This document shows positions 1-9,100 of a stretch of 34,019 bases of DNA, piece after piece. The notes below the pieces were generated by a model. That model saw nothing but the letters and a program-made list of their open reading frames with translations, did not search any database and was not told the DNA's origin. The translations under genes were made by a program, and so were the position numbers. How positions within the stretch are numbered: the stretch's first letter is position 1; each line of letters opens with the position of its first letter. The stretch spans positions 1-34,019 of the forward strand of contig CAJADG010000092.1 of the NCBI GenBank assembly GCA_903938445.1, read 5' to 3'. Source of the stretch: an uncultured Bacteroidota bacterium (lineage in GTDB: Bacteria; Bacteroidota; Bacteroidia; Chitinophagales; Chitinophagaceae).

Positions 1-15
1 ATAAATTATAAATTA

Positions 16-46
16 TTTGTTAATAATTATATATGTCATACTTTTA
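16..46 (+). promoter_or_regulatory. Candidate Bacteroidota promoter of the first giant gene
   Basis: A TTTG at 16-19 is followed after 19 nt by TACTTTTA at 39-46, which matches the -7 consensus TAnnTTTG except for the last base. The spacing is within the usual 17-23 nt. It would give a 5' leader of about 90 nt before the ATG at 146. The surrounding DNA is very AT-rich, so a chance match is possible. Confidence 0.3.
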
Positions 47-145
47 ATATTGAGTCCACCCCCCTAACGCTCAGAATTTTAATTATTCTGTTTTGAATTA
101 TTGCGCCCCCACAATAAAAAGAAACATTCATTTTATCCTTGAATT

Positions 146-3100
146 ATGAAAAGAAATTATTCTTTTTTAGTAATCATGCTAGTAAGCATGTTGTCATTTA
201 GTTTCAGTAATCAATTGTCTGCACAAAGTGCTGGTAAAAGAATTATTGTTGATCCAACATCAACAACAAACTCAGGCACTAGTTTTTCAACTATCAAAAT
301 GGCCGTTGATTCTGCATCGTCAGGAGATACTGTTATAGTTAGTGAAGGAACTTATAATGAGAAAATAAAAGTAAATAAAAGACTTGTTCTCGCTTCTAAC
401 TTTTTGTTAGATGGAGATACATCTCATATTTCAAAAACAATAATTTCAGGTACTGGAATAAATCAAAATTCTACATCAGATGCTTTGGTTTTTTGTACAT
501 CTTTTGACAGAGATACAGCAAATTTTAAATTCGTTGGGTTTACTGTTAGTAACGCGTCTAAGTACTCAATGTATGTCACTGTAGCAACAATTAGTAATTG
601 TATATTACAAAACTCTGGAAATGTTCAAACAAATCCTTTCTACTTTCAAGGTACTAAAGTGGTTAACTCTAAGTTTATAAATAACATAGGTATAATGGTT
701 ATTTATGCAGACTGGGTTAATCCGGATTATCAACCTGGGTTCAATGTTGCTAATTGTACTTTTGTTAATAATACTGCACTTGGTGTTAGTGGATTGTTCC
801 CTTCTCCCAATAACAGCGGTATCGTGTATATAAACAACTCTCCTTCTTTATTTACAAATAATATTTTTTATAATAACTCGGGAGATAATCTAATTTCATT
901 AGCTGCGTCTAAATGGAATACAAATGTAGATTCAATCAATTTTTACAACAACACTTTTGTATATAATAATACAAGAACTGCATTATTTAGATCTTGGGAG
1001 GGTAGGAACGATATTTCAGACCCAAATTTTATTTCCATTTGGTATAATAACATCATTAATAATAATTATAAATTAGCAACAAGAACTGATGTTCAGGGTG
1101 AATTTATGTTTGGTGGTGGGAACAATGCAAAAAACAGCACAACTACTTTTAAAAATAATATCATGGCCTCTGATCTAAATATTGATCAGAGTACAGGCTT
1201 TTCTGGTAATTTCACTTTCAACTTTGATAACACAAATATTAAAGCAACTCCAGTTTTTAAAGACACAGCTAGATTGAATTTTAGTTTAGTTGATACAAGT
1301 GCTGGAATTGGTATGGGTATTGTTAGTGATTTATTGCCTAAATCAGATTTATTCGGAAAATCAAGACCAACTCCTGCTGGGTCTAGTCCAGACTTAGGGG
1401 CCGTGGAAAATGATAATAGATATCCAACTCCAATCATTACAAGTCTTTCAAAAGCTAAATCTGGGGGTGTAAATGCTATAAAAGTTAATTATTCAATCCC
1501 TGTATCTCCAGCTCCGGATTCAATAATTATTTACAGAGCTGTCACAAATGACTCGGCTGTAATTTTAGCATCAACAAGAAAAGATACAATTGCCTTTTCT
1601 CCAACTGCTTCTTTGACTTTCTTGGATAAAACAAATGTGCAAAATTCGACTTCATATTATTATATTGTCAAGACGTTATTTGCAAATAAGCTTAAATCAA
1701 GTGCTAGTAGTATTGCTACAATTACAACTGGAACAAGCACAAGTACTGTAATTGTTCCATCTGGTTTGACAGTTACGCAAGCAAATTCAAGATCAGGACT
1801 TTCATTAACCTGGACTGCAACTTCAAATACTTATACAGGTACTAGTACTACCCCAACAAACACTCCATACATTGATATTTATAGAGGTTTAACAAAAGCA
1901 ACTGCAAGTTTATTATCTACATTAAGGGATACTACTACAACTTATTTGGATAATAGTGTTACATCTGAAACTCAATATTATTATTATTTAATTAATAGAG
2001 ATGTAAACAATGTTGTTTCAGATACAAGTGTGAATGCTTCATTTAAGACTGCAACTCCAAGTACTGTTTCATTTTATGTGAGTCCTTCTGGAAGTGATAA
2101 TACAACATCAAATGACGGTAGTTTGAGCAGACCATTTAAAACATTGAAGTTTACATTTACTAAAGCTTTAAAAGGGGATACGCTTATCGCATTACCTGGT
2201 GTGTACAATGAAAAAGTAAGTATAACTCCTGGAGTAATTTTTGCTTCAAAATATATACTTAATAATGACACAACTGAAATTAGTAAAGTTATTTTTAATG
2301 CAGCTGGATTAAATGGAAATGCAATTTCATATAATACGAATAATACAAATGGTCAATGGATTAGAACAAATGTTATAGGAATTAAGTTTACTGGTGCAGG
2401 TGGTTATGGTAAAATGCTATATACTGGTAATGGTCAAACAGGACAAACCTTCTTCAGTTTCAATAATTGTATTTTCGCTCAAAATGGACCAAAAGATATG
2501 GTTCATACAGATAATAGAAATCCCGACCAAGATATTATATATGCACAATTTAATGATAGTACTAGTTTTCAAAACTCACGATTTGAAGATAACTATGGTA
2601 GAATTGAAGTAAATGGTAGAGGAATTCAAATCATCAACAATGTCTTTAAATACAATTTCAAAAATATAACTAGACAAAATCAAGATTGGATTGGGTATGG
2701 CATTTTCAGAGGATGGGTTAATGGTAAAACAATTGTTGCAAATAATATTTTTGCATACAATGGTATTCCATGGAATGACATGAATCAACACTCATTAATT
2801 AGATTAAATGGTAGTGATTCTATTTATTACACTAATAATACATTCTATGGTAATAGAGCACCGGTTATGATTTTTGAAAATAATAACCCAAAAGCATTTA
2901 TAACCAACAATATTTTTGATAAAAATACTATCAACATGTATGCTAATAGCAACGCTAATGTTGACTATATTTTTAAAAATAACTTCTTCAATTCTAATCC
3001 AGAAAATGACAATTTAATTTCAAATTTAAATGGTCAATTTGTTAATAATATTTGGGATTCTACTTCAGGATTTGCGGATACAACTAATTTTATATTAAGC

Positions 3101-6100
3101 CCAACTAGTAAGTTGATTAATAGTGGTACAAATACTTTCGGATCTAATAATGGACAGGCTGTTCCAAGCAAAGATATTTATGGTAATAATAGACCGGGAC
3201 CAGCTGGAACAAATTCAGATATTGGAGCTGTTGAATCTGAATTTGGATTCCCTTCTCCAGTATTAGTTTCATTAGATGGAGGAGATAAGTCTGTTTATGT
3301 AAAATGGCAAAAGCCTATCAATGGTTCAATTAATGGTTATGAAATATTTAGGTCTACGTCTTCAATAACTTCACCTACTACTCCTATCATTACCATTAAT
3401 AAAGCTGATTCCTTATTTATCATTGATACTGCATTAACTAATTTAACCAAGTATTATTATAGAGTTAGAGCTTATAGTGGAACAGTTTCAAAAACATATA
3501 GTGCTCTTTCAAATGAATTAAGTGTTAAACCAAATACGCCTCCAAGTGCAATTGATACAGTTTCTACCTATGAAGGTCCAAGAAATGTAGCTATTATTTG
3601 GTCTGATACTTCACAAGTAAAGAGAAAATATAATATTTATAGAGGACTTACAACAGGTTCCCTAGATAAAATTGCTTCCAATATCGATACTACTTATTAT
3701 GTTGACAAATTGGTGGTTGCAAATACTAAATATTATTACGGTGTAAAAGTGGTAGATTCTGTTGGAGCAACAAGTAATATTTCAAAATTAGCCTATTCAA
3801 CACCAAATAATATCTGGATAATTGATACTATAGGTAAGGCAACAGGAAATGCTTCCATTAATAATCCGATTAAGTCTATACAATATGCAATTAACAATGG
3901 TAAAGCCGGCGATACAATATTAATTAACAATGGTACTTATGTTGAAAGCTTAGAATTGTTAAGTAAATCATATGTTATTAAAGCTAAAAATATTGGCAAA
4001 GTAATTGTAAATCCACAAAATCCTTCATCTGATAACGTTTTAAGAATAAATGATGGCAATGATATTTGGGGATCTGGAAATGAGTATTCAAAACCTAGAA
4101 ATAAATTCATTGGTATTACTTTTTCAGGAAGCTCATATGTGCAATGGCAAAATAATTATCCTGCGAGTGCTATCTTAATTTGGCAAGGTTCAAATCCTAT
4201 TTTTGAATCTTGTACTTTCTCAAACAACGCTTCAAACTTTGTATTCACAATTGACCAATCTGCTCCATTATTTTTAAACTGTATCATTGCTAATAATACT
4301 AGCCAAAGTGGTGTGTTTGAAATTTGGGGTGGTCAAAATAGTGATTTGCCAAGAAAAAAAGTAGCTAAAATAGTAAATAGTACGATTGTAAATAACTCCT
4401 ATTTCAGTAGAAGTAATGGTGGTTCTCAAAATGGTATTGTTATCTTTAATAGTATCATTAATTCAAATGGTTATGATTTAAATAATTTTAGTGATAAGAC
4501 ATTCAATGTTGTTTCATCTATTGTTGATAACCAAAAACTATTATCACAATCTTCTAGTAATAAATTAATTGACCCTCAAGTAAATAATAATTTCACTTTA
4601 ACTAATTATTCACCTGCCTTAGGTAAGTCACAAGATTTGTTGGTTTTAACTAGTTCTCAATTGAATGATACTTTGAGAGCTCTTACTTATGACTACAATT
4701 ATGCTTCAAGACCAAGTCCAACGGGTACTAAGGCTGATTTGGGAGCAATTGAAAATAAATATAGTGTTGCAGCACCTTTAATTACAAGACTTCAAAAGTC
4801 AGGTACTTCAATTACTTTAACTTGGGAAAAGGGTGATGCTACCACAAATTTTAATTCAATCAAAGTTTACAGAGATACATTAGCATCAGCATTGGATACT
4901 TTGGCAACACCATTGAATATTACAGTTGATACTTCATCAACAAAAACAATTTCGGATGTTCTTCCAAATAATAAAGTATACTATTATGCTTTAAAAGCAA
5001 CTGTAGGAACTGGAGCCAATGCGGTTACAACTGGATTGAGTAATGTTAAGTCAACTTTAGATACCATTTTTGTTCCTAATTTGGCATTTGGTAATGATAC
5101 TGCTTCCATTAAAGTAAGAGCAACGAGTAGAAACGGAAACGCAATGGGACAAATGATTAATTTAGTAAAGCTAGCTTCAGATGGTGCTACCGCTTTACCT
5201 AAGTTAATTTTATATTCTCAAGAAACAAAATCAGTTGATAGTACTAAAACTGCTGGTGGTGGAATTCCTTCAGATTCTTTAATGGTATTAAATGTATTGT
5301 CTGGCACTGCTCCTAACTCGATTAAATTGGGTTTAAATAGAAGTGTCTCCATTTCTAAAGGCAAAAGCGGGGATCAATTGCAAATTATTGGTGCAATGAA
5401 TGTAAACGGAGATGATGAATTTGATTTTGTTGGAATTTTCAAGAATCACAATGAAATCAGTCAAAGATCGACCGTTGTGTATTTAAATAATAATAATTTA
5501 TCTTTTGGCTTAGATACGATAAATGCACCTAGAGCATTCTTTAACCAAAATATAAATTCGTGGAATCAAACGACCAATTTAGTTTATAAGTGGGATCAAA
5601 AATCTTTTGATTACAATGCAAGTAATACTGGAGGTCAGTATGTTGAGTCAGCAGTAGAGAGAATGGATGGAAATTTTGATGGAAAAGAAGAAGTGATTGC
5701 TACTTTACAACAAGTTAAATGGGAGCCAAATCCTTTGTTAAACTTTGGTAATAATGCATCTATCTCTCAAATTAATAGCAATATCCGAATAGTAAAATTC
5801 ATCGATATTAATAACGATGGTATTCCAGATATTTTTGGTATAAACAATTGTCCTGGTTGTATAGGACTTCCTCAAACTAATGGTAATCCTTTATTAGCTT
5901 TCGTATCTAATAAAAAGGATGGTAAGTTTTATATGTATGTTACAGGTATTAATATTGATTGGAATACTAACTTATATTTTGCCGATTTCTTGAATAATAG
6001 AAAAGTGCAGGTAATGGCTCGTATTAGTGGTGGTAATTATAGAATTTACGGATTTGACAATAATTATGCTGCTACTACCTCACCAATTCAAATTGACGCA

Positions 6101-9100
6101 ACTTTGAATGATGGTAAAATGGATGTTGGTGATATTAATAATGATGGATATCCTGACGTAGTTACAGTTGATAACTCAGGAAACTTTGTTGCTTATATCA
6201 ATAATCATCAATCAAGTTTTGTTAAGAAATCATTAGGCGCGCCTTCTTATAATTCCAACGCAATTTGGTCCCTATTTAATTTGAAAATTGTTGATATAAA
6301 TAGAGACGGGTTCAAGGATTTAATGTGGTTAGAGAATGTTCCAGAATCTGACGGATCAGTAAATTGGAGCTCAAATAATTTTGCATTAAAAACTTGGATT
6401 CAATCAACTGGTTCACAAACAAGAACTGCTCCAACTGCAATCTCTACAGATGCAATATCTATCACAAATGATGGATATAAGGTTAAAGTTAAATGGACAC
6501 CAACTAAAGACGCCATTGATAACTATATGTATGCAAATGTTAAAGTAGATACATTAGCAAACTTCAAAGCGGCAAGAATTAATAATGGTTATAATTATCG
6601 CGCCTCTAATCCAACAATACCTATTGTATTAGATAAAGTGTACGCTAGAAATTATCCAGATTCTTTAGAATTCAATGACATTAACTTGACAAGTAAAAAA
6701 CCATATTATGTTGCTGTTCAAATGGTAAACAAAGATGGTCAGTCTTCGGCATATACTTCTGCTATATATACTCCAGTTGATCCATTGACAAGTATTGATA
6801 ATGTGATTCCAGGATTGTATAATGCAAGATTTGCATGGGGTGATTACAATAATGATGGCTTGTTAGATTTAGCGGTGATGGGTCAGAGTGATAATGGAAA
6901 CGTCACTAAAGTGTATCAAAATACGGGCTCAGGTTTCGTCGATTTAAATTTAACAAACCGTGCATTCCGTTATGGTGACATTAAGTGGGTTGACTTAAAT
7001 AATGATGGTTGGTTAGATATTGCAATGATTGGTCAGCCAGGTAGTACTGGTGTTTCTTTCCAAACATTGATTAATAATAAAGGTGTGTTTGAAGTGAATA
7101 CCCCAACAACCGTAAATGGATTGAAATATGCTAATATGGCTTTTGGAGATATTGACAACAATGGTACATTAGATATGTTTACCGCTGGTCAAGATGCTTC
7201 TGGTAATGCACATTCTTACATGTATAAGAACGACGGTAAAGGTAATTTCACTATCGATCAAGAGTTTAATACTTATAATGTTGTTCCAAATATGAGTTAT
7301 GCGGATGCAAGATTTGTAGATTATGACTTAGATGGTGACTTGGATTTAGTGTATGCTGGTACTGGACAGGATGGAAGTCCTCAGGGTGGTGTGCGTGTCA
7401 ATACATTATTGGATCCAAAAATTACTACTAACAGTTATTCAAATGCTGGCAGTACAAATAACGGGTACACTTATAATTTAAATACTTACAATAATGATTG
7501 TCAATGTAATGTTGGCTTGTCAATGAAAAATGCTCGTTTTGATATGGGTGACATTGATGGTGATGGTGACATTGATATAGTTGAAATTGGTACTGCAAGA
7601 AAATACAGTGGATCTAGCTATACAGAAGTTCCACAGTTGATAATTTTAAGAAACCAAACCATTGAGAATAAAAATGCGAAGTATGGCAATTACTTCTCTT
7701 ATGGAAATATTTATAGTACAACTGCTGTCATCTTGGATAGTATTTCTGATGGTGATGTTAAATTGGTTGACTTTAATAATGATGGTTTATTGGATATTAC
7801 TGTGACAGGTTTAGATCAATCTGCAAATGCAGTAACTAAATTCTACTTGAACCAAGGTGGTTTTGGAAACTTTACATTGTCAAAGAATGCATCTATTCCT
7901 CAATATTCACAATCTGCAATTAGCTGGGGTGACGCTAATGGGGATGGTAATATGGACTTGGTAATTAGTGGAAATAAAACAGTAGGAAGTTCTACAAGTA
8001 TCTACTTAAATAATCAAGGAACAAATGGCAATAAAGCACCAACTACTCCTAATAATTTAAGATTTATTGATCAAGGTCAAGGTAGAATTTTGTTACAATG
8101 GGATGCTTCAACAGATGATCATACCAATTCAGCAAACTTATATTATAACTTGAAATTAGGTACTAAACCTGGTTTGAGTGACTTAAGAGTAATTCAAGTA
8201 AATGCTACAACTGATCAGTTGTTAACTCCGAATACTTCATTGATTGGTTCCAATCAATATTATATTGAATTACCACCAGGGGTATATTATTGGTCAGTTC
8301 AAGCAGTGGATGGTAACTATACCTCATCTCATTTTGCTTCTAATCAAAAAATTGTATTAAAATATCCATGGCAGTTCGTGAACCAAGGAGGTATTGTTGA
8401 TACAAGAATCCAACCATTGGAAAAACCTGCATTTGCTTGGGCAGATGTAAACAATAATGGCGTATTTGACTTCTTATATTTGGGTCATGTTACAAATGGT
8501 GGTGATTTTGGAAATAGTAATACACCAGTTGGGTTATACCGTAATATGGGTGGCAAGTTTTCTAAATTAAAAAATGACTCTACTCAAAGTACAATTGCGG
8601 GAACTGGAACAAACTTTAGAGATGATTTAGCAGGCATCGTGAATGCACAAATCAAGTGGATAGATTTAAACAATGATGGATTATTAGACTTAGTAGTTGC
8701 CGGAAATGATGTAAATAGTAGTAATGGTAAACTTGCCATTTTCAGAAATAAAGGAAACTATAAGTTTGAAAATATCACAGGCAACATATATCCAGGTAGC
8801 TTTGGTAATTATTTAACAGATCCGAAAATTGAATTTGTTGACTTAGACAATAATGGCTACAAGGATATGATTTATACTGGTACTGATAATCAAGGTGGTG
8901 CAGTAGGGGTATTTAAATTTGTAGGTTTCTATAAAGACACTACTAATAAAACAACTGGAATTAAATCTGCTCAAATCAAGAGTAACTTAGATCAATTGTT
9001 GAGTAATGTTTCAAATGTAAGTTTAGCAATAGGGGATATTAATAAGGATTTAAAAACAGACCTTGCTATTTTATATGATGATGGATATTCTGCTGCAAGA

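Noticed and set aside
72..94. Hairpin CAGAAT/ATTCTG followed by four T, upstream of the first giant gene
   Set aside because: The stem is short and AT-rich with a weak T-run. It could end an upstream gene but is not distinguishable from chance in such DNA.
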